From positions 1 through 23,391 of IMG/VR virus record IMGVR_UViG_3300044491_000371: a stretch of DNA of 23,391 nucleotides, one strand, 5' to 3'. The stretch comes from a virus. Position numbers and translations under genes: made by a program. Below, piece after piece: positions 16,990 to 23,391 of this stretch (positions within the stretch are counted from its first letter, which is position 1; the number at the start of each line of letters is the position of its first letter). The notes under the pieces are model-generated. The model was given only the letters and a program-made list of their open reading frames with translations. It searched no databases and had not been told where the DNA came from.

Positions 16990-17877
16990 ATGGCAGTATT
17001 TGGAAGTTATAACCAAGTTGGTATTGCTGAAGATGTCTCTGACATTATCACTAATATCACTCCAACTGATACACCCTTCACTACTCTTATCAAGAGTGAG
17101 AAGGTTCATAACCGTACTTTTGAGTATATGGAAGACACCTTAGCAGCAGGTGCTGATAACAAAGCCGTTGAAGGTGCAGCCTTCTCAGCAGGTACTCAGT
17201 CACCCACAACCCTAAGAAGTGGTACAACTCAAATTCTTACTAAAGTGTTTGAGGTCAGTTCCACAGCCGACGCTGTCAAAACGTATGGTAGAGCCAAGGA
17301 AACAAGTTACCAGTTAGGTAAAGTCCTTAAAGAAATTAAGAAGGACTTAGAATTTGCATACGTTGGCCAAGACAACGCTGCAGTAACAGGTGACTCTTCT
17401 ACAGCTAGAGAAATGGCTTCTGCAACTCAGTTAATTACTAACTCAACTGATGCAGGTGCTAATGCAACTGATGCATTAACAGAAGCTAAATTCTTAGTAG
17501 CAGCTCAAGCAGCTTATGATGCAGGATCCGAGCCGAATATTCTAATGGTAAAACCTGCAGATTCGCTAATTGTTGCTGCGATGACAGGGGCTTCAGGAAG
17601 ATACAGAAACTTCAACGACAATACTAAGACATTAGTAAACGTGGTTGACTTGTATGTGTCTCCATTCGGTGAGTACAAGATTGTGCTTAACAGACACCAG
17701 TTATCAACACATGCATTCTTAATTGACCCTGCAATGTGGAGATCTGTTGTATTAAGACCTTTTAGTAGAACACTACTAGGAAAGACTTCAGACGGTGACA
17801 CACACGCTGTTGTCGGTGAATACGGTCTTAAGCATATGAACTTTGGTGCAGACCATATGATCACAGGCTTGTCCTAA
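16990..17877 (+). CDS. Major capsid protein, SU10/DUF5309 type (295 aa)
   Basis: This is the shell protein with an HK97-type fold. The N-terminus (YNQVGIAEDVSDIITNITPT, then DTPFTTLIKSEKVHN) is characteristic of the family formerly called DUF5309 and now known as the phage SU10 major capsid protein. Further family-like stretches are VFEVSSTADAVKTYGRAKE and KKDLEFAYVGQDNA, a central helix-rich part with ILMVKPADS, and the C-terminal VGEYGLKHMNFGADHMI. Its length of 295 is typical of the compact members. The ribosome-binding site AAAGGAAA (16977-16984) lies five bases before the ATG. A strong hairpin directly follows the stop, which could set the level of downstream expression relative to this abundant product. 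Confidence 0.9.
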   Translation: MAVFGSYNQVGIAEDVSDIITNITPTDTPFTTLIKSEKVHNRTFEYMEDTLAAGADNKAVEGAAFSAGTQSPTTLRSGTTQILTKVFEVSSTADAVKTYGRAKETSYQLGKVLKEIKKDLEFAYVGQDNAAVTGDSSTAREMASATQLITNSTDAGANATDALTEAKFLVAAQAAYDAGSEPNILMVKPADSLIVAAMTGASGRYRNFNDNTKTLVNVVDLYVSPFGEYKIVLNRHQLSTHAFLIDPAMWRSVVLRPFSRTLLGKTSDGDTHAVVGEYGLKHMNFGADHMITGLS

Positions 17878-17885
17878 CAACTAAT

Positions 17886-17934
17886 TGTATGAGGGTAGAT
17901 GTTTCATGCTCTCCTTAACTTTTGCCCTCATACA
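17886..17934 (+). terminator. Hairpin after the capsid gene, likely terminator or RNA processing site
   Basis: A perfect 10-base inverted repeat (TGTATGAGGG at 17886-17895 and CCCTCATACA at 17925-17934) extends inward by four more pairs, two of them G-U, to a 14-bp stem with a 21-base loop. It fills the gap between the capsid gene and the next gene. Only a weak U-rich tail follows (TTCAACTT), so it may be a partial, read-through terminator, an RNase III-type processing site or an mRNA stabiliser. T7 carries its terminator T-phi at the same place, after the capsid gene. Confidence 0.7.
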
Positions 17935-17953
17935 TTCAACTTAAGGAGATACA

Positions 17954-18280
17954 ATGAATTACGACAAAGATAGACAGGGTAATAACATAATCAACATCAA
18001 CAGTGACTTTGTTACCCAGGCAGGTGAGACTGCCATGCATCACACTCAGGAAATACCTCAGTGGCATTTAGATAATTTAAAGCAGCAACGTGACGCCTCA
18101 GCTTCTCAAAAAGCAGGTGACATGATGAAGGTGGCATCCATACCTGTCGCTGTTATTGAAAAATGGATGAGGGAAGGCTTTGACGTTATGAGAGACAAAA
18201 ACATAACTGCAAAGGAGATAGTTAACAAACTTAAGAATGAAAACTTAGATGCATTCTTAACAACTGAAAAGAGTTTATAG
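17954..18280 (+). CDS. Conserved-looking hypothetical protein after capsid gene (108 aa)
   Basis: Function unknown. The gene has a strong ribosome-binding site (AAGGAG, 17943-17948) just downstream of the hairpin. The C-terminal half contains DMMKVASIPVAVIEKWMREG followed by ITAKEIVNKLKNENLDAFLT. That arrangement, with an I-P-x-x-V-x-x-W core, an I-x-A-x-E-I helix and a terminal LDxFLTT, is one I remember from proteins coded next to the capsid gene in many short-tailed phages. The N-terminal half is polar and contains HHTQEIPQWHLDNLKQQRD. No membrane or catalytic motif is seen. A minor head or head-completion role is plausible from position only. The next gene starts immediately after its stop. 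Confidence 0.75.
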   Translation: MNYDKDRQGNNIININSDFVTQAGETAMHHTQEIPQWHLDNLKQQRDASASQKAGDMMKVASIPVAVIEKWMREGFDVMRDKNITAKEIVNKLKNENLDAFLTTEKSL

Positions 18281-18424
18281 ATGTCGTTATATGAAAACAT
18301 AAACAAGAGAAAGAAGGCAGGTACATCAAGGCCTAAGTCAAAGTCAACTATATCAAACAAAGCCTACGCTGACATGAAGTCAGGGTTTACTAAAACAAAA
18401 AAGAAGAAAACAAAGAAGGGATAA
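18281..18424 (+). CDS. Tiny Lys-rich basic protein (47 aa)
   Basis: ATG 18281 directly follows the upstream TAG, and the frame ends with TAA at 18422-18424, three bases before the adaptor gene. The product begins MSLYENINKRKKAGTSRPKS and ends in a run of about ten Lys residues broken only by Thr and Gly. I recall small basic proteins with a similar SLYxNIxxKR...G.SRPKSKST opening at this position in marine and other short-tailed phages, which supports a real gene. Its charge suggests contact with DNA or RNA or with an acidic head surface, but no function is established. It is easily missed because of its length. Confidence 0.68.
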   Translation: MSLYENINKRKKAGTSRPKSKSTISNKAYADMKSGFTKTKKKKTKKG

Positions 18425-18427
18425 GCT

Positions 18428-19069
18428 ATGAACTATGGTGATCTAAAGACCCATTTTAACAACGTCCTTAACCGTTCAGATATCACCACAGCTTTAACAA
18501 CTACCTTCATAGACCAGGGTATAGCTCGTGTTCAAAGGCAGTTAAGAACACCAATGCAGGAGGCGTTAACAACATACACACTTACTGAGCAAACTGAGTA
18601 TATCACGCTGCCTAATGACTTTCTTGAGATCATTAGCCTTTACTACTTAAACACTGAGTTAACTAGGGTTCCTATGTCTAAGTTTAGGTCGTTAAACGCA
18701 AATAACTATTCAGGTAACCCAACACACTTTACCAGGCAACAGGAGAAGCTATACCTGTTTCCACAGCCAAGCTCAGGAAGTGTTTACCTGTATTATTACA
18801 ACGAATTTACACCTATGACTGCAGACAGCGACGAAAACAACCTTGCAAAGGTAGCACCTGATTTACTCATTTACTCAGCTCTTACATATGCTGCTGATTA
18901 CTACCTGGACACCAGGGCAGAAGCCTTTGAGAATAAGTTTAACCAGTTCATGTTAGAGATACAGGAACAGGCAAACGATGCAGAGACAAATGGTGGCACA
19001 CAAAGAATACAACCCACTTACTCATATGCAGACTTTCAAGACACATACTCAAGCAGCTCACAATCCTAG
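18428..19069 (+). CDS. Head-tail adaptor protein (213 aa)
   Basis: This is the likely adaptor ring that binds below the portal and carries the nozzle, comparable to T7 gp11 or the SU10 adaptor. Typical features are the N-terminal helices (YGDLKTHFNNVLNR, FIDQGIARVQRQLRTPMQEA), the beta motif LTEQTEYITLPNDFLEIISL, the strand pair GNPTHFTRQQEKLYLFPQPS then GSVYLYYYNEFTPM, and the helix APDLLIYSALTYAADYY. This order of helix bundle, LPxDF, FxxxxxKLYLFPxP and a late Ala/Tyr helix is known from such adaptors. The C-terminus is Ser/Tyr-rich. It lies downstream of the capsid gene as in T7, but the nozzle gene is not next to it. Here fibres follow instead. Confidence 0.85.
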   Translation: MNYGDLKTHFNNVLNRSDITTALTTTFIDQGIARVQRQLRTPMQEALTTYTLTEQTEYITLPNDFLEIISLYYLNTELTRVPMSKFRSLNANNYSGNPTHFTRQQEKLYLFPQPSSGSVYLYYYNEFTPMTADSDENNLAKVAPDLLIYSALTYAADYYLDTRAEAFENKFNQFMLEIQEQANDAETNGGTQRIQPTYSYADFQDTYSSSSQS

Positions 19070-19079
19070 AGGTTAACAA

Positions 19080-22000
19080 ATGTCATCATCATCATTCTTT
19101 AAAAGTTCAGGCACGTCTGTAACTATACAAAACACAATAGACACTCTTATAACGGATGCCGAGGCTGCCAAGACTTCTGCTGAAACAGCAGCTACTAATG
19201 CAGCATCCTCAGCCAGTCTATCGTCTACATATGCCAACAACTCAAGTTCTTCAGCAACAAACGCTGCTAATTCATTAAATTCAGCACAGACAGCTCAATC
19301 TGCTGCAGAGACAGCTGAGACTAATGCTGAGACTGCTCAGGCAGCTGCTGAGACAGCAGAGACCAATGCTGCATCCTCAGCATCTACAGCTTCAACACAG
19401 GCTTCTAATGCCTCTACAAGTGCCACTGCAGCTGCATCCTCAGCATCTACAGCCTCTACTAAGGCTTCCGAGGCCAGTACCTCAGCTACTAATGCAGCCA
19501 CTAGTGAGACTAACGCTGCAACAAGTGCAACGAATGCAGCTAGTTCTGCAACAACAGCCTCAGGCCATTCCTCTACAGCATCAACCCAGGCGTCTAACGC
19601 CTCTACCTCAGCAACCAATGCTGCAACCTCAGCTTCAGCTGCATCTACCTCAGAGACAAACGCTGCCACTAGTGAAAGCAATGCCAGTACTTCAGCAACT
19701 AATGCTGCTACTTCAGCCTCAACAGCAAGCACCCAGGCTACGAATGCAGCTAACTCAGCAACAGCTGCAGCTACTTCAGCAACTAATGCATCTAACTCAG
19801 CAACCTCAGCTGCAAGTTCAGCCTCTACAGCTCAAAGTCTTTCAGACAGCTTCAACAACATTTACTTAGGTGCATTAAGCTCTGCACCAACACAAGATCC
19901 TGACGGTTCAGCCTTAGACTTAGGTGACTTATACTATGATACAACCCAGGGAGAACTCAAGGTATACAAAAGCAGTGGTTGGGCAGCTGCAGGTTCTACA
20001 GTTAACGGAACGTCAGCTAGGTTTCACTATGATATAACAACTACAACTGGAACAGTTTCAGGTTCCGACGCTAACGGTAACACCCTGGCTTATGATGCAG
20101 GGTATGTCGATGTATTTGTAAACGGTGTTCGCATGTCTACAGCAGACGTCACAACCACTTCAGGTAACTCTATTGTCTTTACAGAAGACTTGGTTAATGG
20201 AGATGACGTAGATATTGTAGCCTACGGAACTTTTGTAATCACACAGCTTAATGCAGATAACCTAGACAGTGGCACAGTGCCTGATGCAAGATTTCCTGCA
20301 ACATTACCTGCTATTAGTGGTGCTAATTTAACTAATCTTGATGCTAGTGATTTGGCAAGTGGCACAGTTCCAAGTGCTAGAGTAAGTGGTGCATATACTG
20401 GTATTACTGGTACTGGCACATTAACAGGGCTTACTGTAAATGGTAACCTCTCAGTAGATGGTGGCACAATCAAGCTAGATGGTAATTATCCAGTTGGTAC
20501 TGGTAACGTAGCTTTGGGTGATGCTGCTATGAATGGTTCTATTAGTGGAACTTACAACACAGCTATTGGCGATTACAGTATGCAACCAATGACATCAGGT
20601 GCATCTAACACAGGTGTTGGGGGTTCTGCACTACGTTTTGTAACTACTGGTTCTTTCAACACAGCAGTAGGTCACCAGTCACTTAAATCAAACACCACAG
20701 CAAACAACAACACAGCAGTTGGTTATCAAGCAGGTTTTAGTAATACTACTGGTGCGGCATTAACGGCGATTGGTCAAAATGCACTACGTTCAAACACTAC
20801 TGCAAGTAATAACGTGGCTGTTGGTCAAGATAGTTTATATACACTTACCACTGGCACGGCGAATGTAGTCGTTGGGACTGCCGCCGCAAGGGGTATGACA
20901 ACTGGCAATTACAACACTGTTATGGGGCAAGAAGCACTTAAAAACAACACCACAGGCAATGAGAATACATCTATTGGATATTCATCTTTATTTAATAACA
21001 CTGGAAGTGGTAATACATCTGTTGGTTCTAACTCTTCATATTCTAATACTTCTGGAGGTAGTAATACAGTCTTAGGTGGGTCAGCTTTTTATGATAATAC
21101 TACTGGTTCTCAAAATGTAGCAATAGGAGTAAGTGCATTAGCCAACAACACCACAGCATCTCATAACACAGCTGTTGGTCATGAAGCATTATACGCAAAT
21201 ACCACAGGATATGACAACGTAGCAGTTGGTTATGCTTCACTTTACAACAATACAACAGCACTTAATAATTCTGCTTTGGGATATTATTCGCTATTAGTTA
21301 ATACTACAGGGAGTGCCAATACAGCTCTTGGGTATGGTACTTTGGCACAAAACACCACAGCATCTAGCAACACGGCTGTTGGTGAAAATTCTATGGCATT
21401 AAATACTACTGGTGCTAACAATGTTGCAGTTGGTAGATTAGCATTACGTTATAACACCACAGCATCAAACAACACAGCTGTTGGTTATGAGTCTCTTTAT
21501 AGTAATACTACAGCAGGTGAGAATACAGCAGTAGGTCAATATTCTATGCGTTTCAACACTACTGGTTTTGGAAATGCTGCATGTGGAGGATCATCGCTTT
21601 ATTCAAATACAACAGGAATATTAAACCAGTGTTTTGGTTATACTGCAGGTTCAGCTATAACAACAGGCTCTTCAAACACTATCTTGGGTGCTTACAGTGG
21701 CAATCAAGGTGGCTTAGACATAAGAACATCAAGCAATAACATTGTGTTATCAGATGGTAATGGTAATCCGAGAGGTTATTTTTTAGGTCATGCTTTTCAT
21801 GTAGGTGGTGGAAGTATAAGTGTTAATGGTGTTGGTGCTTCAAATAATATGCACGGACTAGTAGCTAGTGGGTCTTGGGCGTTAGCACTTCAACAAAATA
21901 CTACAAGTGCAGGTGGTGGTAGAGTTTTAGGTTTAAGAAATGTGACAGACTTTAACAATACTAGTAATGAAATTATTTCTTATAATGGCAATACAACACA

Positions 22001-22406
22001 AAGATTTTTAGTTGTTTCTAATGGTAATGTAACCAATACCAATAATTCATATGGTGCAATATCAGACATTAAACTTAAAGAGCAAATCACAGATGCTTCA
22101 TCGCAATGGAATGATATTAAAGCGGTAAAAGTTCGCAAATATAAAATGAAAGATGAAGTTATTGCCAATGGCGATAGTGATGAACTGTGGAAACTTGGCG
22201 TTGTAGCACAAGAAATAGAAACAGCAGGAATGGGAGGTTTAGTAGATGAACGCATAGACAGAGATGAAGATGGAAATGATGCTGGTACTACCACAAAATC
22301 AGTCAAATATAGCGTAATCTACATGAAAGCCATCAAAGCGTTGCAAGAAGCTATGGAACGTATTGAAACATTGGAAGCTAAAGTAACAGCATTAGAAAAC
22401 GCCTAA
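19080..22406 (+). CDS. Long tail fibre with Ala-heptad shaft, 17-residue repeat roll and S74 chaperone (1108 aa)
   Basis: This is a host-recognition fibre. In order:
- a short N-terminal attachment region (1-33);
- 31 uninterrupted alanine/serine/threonine heptads (34-250), suggesting a slender trimeric Ala coiled coil as in lambda-type side fibres;
- a small domain with DLGDLYYDTTQGELKVY then VDVFVNGVRM (about 258-385);
- two SGTVPxAR turns;
- 23 repeats of 17 residues (476-865), consensus close to NTAVGYxSLxxNTTGxx, resembling the YadA-head type of left-handed beta roll;
- a linker;
- an S74 chaperone beginning at S995 in SDIKLK (dyad S995/K1000), closing with a coiled coil (AMERIETLEAKVTALENA).
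The last domain should be cleaved off after trimerisation. From about 20240 the DNA looks more A+T rich, hinting at module exchange. Confidence 0.9.
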   Translation: MSSSSFFKSSGTSVTIQNTIDTLITDAEAAKTSAETAATNAASSASLSSTYANNSSSSATNAANSLNSAQTAQSAAETAETNAETAQAAAETAETNAASSASTASTQASNASTSATAAASSASTASTKASEASTSATNAATSETNAATSATNAASSATTASGHSSTASTQASNASTSATNAATSASAASTSETNAATSESNASTSATNAATSASTASTQATNAANSATAAATSATNASNSATSAASSASTAQSLSDSFNNIYLGALSSAPTQDPDGSALDLGDLYYDTTQGELKVYKSSGWAAAGSTVNGTSARFHYDITTTTGTVSGSDANGNTLAYDAGYVDVFVNGVRMSTADVTTTSGNSIVFTEDLVNGDDVDIVAYGTFVITQLNADNLDSGTVPDARFPATLPAISGANLTNLDASDLASGTVPSARVSGAYTGITGTGTLTGLTVNGNLSVDGGTIKLDGNYPVGTGNVALGDAAMNGSISGTYNTAIGDYSMQPMTSGASNTGVGGSALRFVTTGSFNTAVGHQSLKSNTTANNNTAVGYQAGFSNTTGAALTAIGQNALRSNTTASNNVAVGQDSLYTLTTGTANVVVGTAAARGMTTGNYNTVMGQEALKNNTTGNENTSIGYSSLFNNTGSGNTSVGSNSSYSNTSGGSNTVLGGSAFYDNTTGSQNVAIGVSALANNTTASHNTAVGHEALYANTTGYDNVAVGYASLYNNTTALNNSALGYYSLLVNTTGSANTALGYGTLAQNTTASSNTAVGENSMALNTTGANNVAVGRLALRYNTTASNNTAVGYESLYSNTTAGENTAVGQYSMRFNTTGFGNAACGGSSLYSNTTGILNQCFGYTAGSAITTGSSNTILGAYSGNQGGLDIRTSSNNIVLSDGNGNPRGYFLGHAFHVGGGSISVNGVGASNNMHGLVASGSWALALQQNTTSAGGGRVLGLRNVTDFNNTSNEIISYNGNTTQRFLVVSNGNVTNTNNSYGAISDIKLKEQITDASSQWNDIKAVKVRKYKMKDEVIANGDSDELWKLGVVAQEIETAGMGGLVDERIDRDEDGNDAGTTTKSVKYSVIYMKAIKALQEAMERIETLEAKVTALENA
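19179..19829 (+). repeat. 21-bp (7-residue) Ala heptad repeat array, 31 units
   Basis: The reading frame shows 31 consecutive heptads from residue 34 to 250 with Ala at the first position and mostly Ala or Ser near the fifth. Typical units are ASTSATN, AATSETN and AASSAST. There is no insertion or deletion, so the phase is kept for 651 bases. Unit-level near-identity gives frequent short direct repeats in the DNA. The repetition also creates long open frames on both strands here that I do not regard as genes. Confidence 0.85.
20505..21674 (+). repeat. 51-bp (17-residue) fibre repeat array, 23 units
   Basis: 23 tandem units, each starting at an N-[TV]-x-x-G motif, span residues 476-865, and a partial 24th unit follows. 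All are 17 residues (51 bases) except unit 10, which is 16 (48 bases); 22 x 51 + 48 = 1170, matching the span. DNA similarity between units is locally high: AACACCACAGCA recurs before AACACAGC-type sequence in several units. The array codes for a predicted beta-roll stalk or receptor-binding surface. Confidence 0.9.
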
Positions 22407-22428
22407 TATAACTTAAAAGGAGAATAAA

Positions 22429-22674
22429 ATGGCAGACGAAAAAACAACAGAAGAAATAGCACAAGACTACACAGCTATGGGTCACTCAGTAGACCTTATC
22501 AATGCTATCATTGCAGGTACAGCAATGGCAGATGATACAGCAGAAGAGAAACAAGACTGTGTTGATAGGAACGTAGCACACTTAGAGATTATGGTGGCTA
22601 AAGACTATTGGACAGATGAAGATATGACAGCAGTTAACTCTGCAATTACAGCAGGACAAGGTTACACTGCTTAG
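22429..22674 (+). CDS. Small acidic hypothetical protein between fibre genes (81 aa)
   Basis: Not assigned to a function. It has a clear ribosome-binding site (AAGGAG, 22417-22422, six bases before ATG). The protein is acidic and helical: TTEEIAQDYTAMGHSVDLIN, then EEKQDCVDRNVAHLEIMVAK and DYWTDEDMTAVNSAITAG. The DCVxRNVxHLxIMVAKDYW block looks like a conserved core, and I recall similar small proteins beside fibre genes in marine phages. A fibre-assembly helper or a small fibre-associated subunit is possible from position. No catalytic, membrane or signal motif is seen. Confidence 0.72.
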   Translation: MADEKTTEEIAQDYTAMGHSVDLINAIIAGTAMADDTAEEKQDCVDRNVAHLEIMVAKDYWTDEDMTAVNSAITAGQGYTA

Positions 22675-22684
22675 GGAGTAATAC

Positions 22685-23391
22685 ATGACAAGAGCAAAAG
22701 ACATATCCAAGATAGTCACTGATGCAGACTTCAGTGGTACTCTTGATGTAGCAGGTACAGTGACAGCAGGTGGGTTGACTGTTAATGGAACGGCAGATGT
22801 TGATAATCTTATTATTGACAATGCAGGTAAAATATCTTCTGTAGGTCAAATAGAGTTTCAAGTAGACAACGACAATAATCAGAGTGGTACATATTTTGGA
22901 TTTAGTAGAAATAATACTACCTCTGAAAGAATTGCACTATTTCAAGAAAACGGAGACATCAGCTTCTACGAAGACACAGGCACAACAGCAAAGTTCTTTT
23001 GGGATGCTAGTCAACAGTCTTTGGGTGTTAATACATCAAGTCCAACTTCAGGTTATATGCTTCATGTTGGTGGTTCTTCAGGTGTTCACACTAAAGTAAA
23101 GATTGAAGCAACTACTGCTACTGGACAAGCAGAATTAGATTTATCAGCTGACCCTGCAGGTGTTTCATATCTTAATTTAGGTGATGAGGATTCTTACAAT
23201 ATAGGTTATTTAGGTTATTTTCATTCTGATAACTCAATGAGATTTCAGACTAATTCAGCAGAACGTATGCGTATCACTAGCTCAGGCAACGTAGGCATAG
23301 GTACTACTAGTCCAAGTGGAGCAGCAGGAACAACACTTGCTATCAATGGTAGCTCTGGTCAAGCTAGACTTGCTTTAAAAAACACAAGCAC
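22685..23391 (+). CDS. Tail fibre, N-terminal part (3' end outside window)
   Basis: This frame starts at ATG 22685 with AGGGAG (22673-22678) six bases upstream and stays open for 235 codons to the right edge. The N-terminus MTRAKDISKIVTDADFSGTL followed by DVAGTVTAGGLTVNGTADVD is a repeating beta-shaft opening common in marine phage fibres. Further on, SAERMRITSSGNVGIGTTSP (about residues 191-210) is a motif I recall from many such fibres, usually upstream of an S74 chaperone. The end is not visible, so a chaperone cannot be confirmed. It is the third fibre-type gene in the window. It is not the 5' part of the fibre at the left edge by direct end-joining, because the frames do not match. Confidence 0.85.
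   Translation, partial: MTRAKDISKIVTDADFSGTLDVAGTVTAGGLTVNGTADVDNLIIDNAGKISSVGQIEFQVDNDNNQSGTYFGFSRNNTTSERIALFQENGDISFYEDTGTTAKFFWDASQQSLGVNTSSPTSGYMLHVGGSSGVHTKVKIEATTATGQAELDLSADPAGVSYLNLGDEDSYNIGYLGYFHSDNSMRFQTNSAERMRITSSGNVGIGTTSPSGAAGTTLAINGSSGQARLALKNTS

Noticed and set aside
19337-19732. 131-aa minus-strand Ala/Val/Glu frame and a 181-aa + frame rich in Gln and Leu
   Set aside because: Both result from the 21-bp periodic repeat in the fibre shaft, which keeps other frames open.
20505-21674. CRISPR-like array
   Set aside because: The repeats are in-frame coding units in direct contact, with no unique spacers of constant length; they form part of the fibre protein.
1-23391. The window as a directly circular sequence in which the right-edge fibre continues into the left-edge fibre
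   Set aside because: Joining base 23391 to base 1 shifts the frame: the right fibre has two bases left over and the left fibre needs one, so the joined frame reaches a TGA after a few codons. Replication genes would also be missing.

Overview
The window looks like the virion-structure half of a short-tailed (podovirus-type) dsDNA bacteriophage, most likely marine. All genes I accept are on the + strand, tightly packed and often overlapping by a few bases. Recognisable parts are a small and large terminase, portal, scaffold, SU10/DUF5309-type major capsid protein, head-tail adaptor, tail nozzle, three ejection-type internal virion proteins and several tail fibres. No tail tube, sheath, tape measure or baseplate gene is present, which argues for a short tail. 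No replication, integration, holin or tRNA gene was recognised. The marine assignment and a resemblance to HMO-2011-like phages rest on remembered fibre and small-protein motifs, so they are inference. Base composition looks moderately A+T rich (not counted).

Layout. Bases 1-1579 hold the 3' end of a fibre gene with a self-cleaving S74 chaperone, a small beta-rich adhesin-like protein and two tiny genes. Bases 1581-3985 hold the tail nozzle, a 92-aa coiled-coil protein and a cupin-like protein. Bases 3990-11550 hold the ejection module: a Gly/Asn/Gln-rich protein, a lytic transglycosylase protein and a 1654-aa giant protein with hydrophobic segments and a C-terminal HExxH zinc-protease motif. 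A short reading frame with a strong ribosome-binding site is nested in the giant gene. Bases 11543-17877 hold the packaging and head genes in the order TerS, TerL, portal, 89-aa gene, scaffold, capsid. A 14-bp hairpin follows the capsid gene, the position of the T7 terminator T-phi. Bases 17954-19069 hold two small conserved-looking genes and the adaptor. Bases 19080-23391 hold a 1108-aa fibre built of two exact repeat arrays plus an S74 domain, an 81-aa gene, and the start of another fibre that runs off the right edge.

How it works together. TerS and TerL drive DNA through the portal into a procapsid formed by the capsid protein on the scaffold. Adaptor and nozzle close the vertex and form the short tail, and the fibres bind the host. 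The three internal proteins are probably ejected first, with the transglycosylase opening peptidoglycan. No gene-free stretch exceeds about 80 bases.

The observations most worth a second look are the nested ORF at 10388-10573, the near-duplicated 12-residue motif at the two ends of the scaffold, the precise 51-bp (17-residue) fibre repeat array, and the hairpin after the capsid gene.
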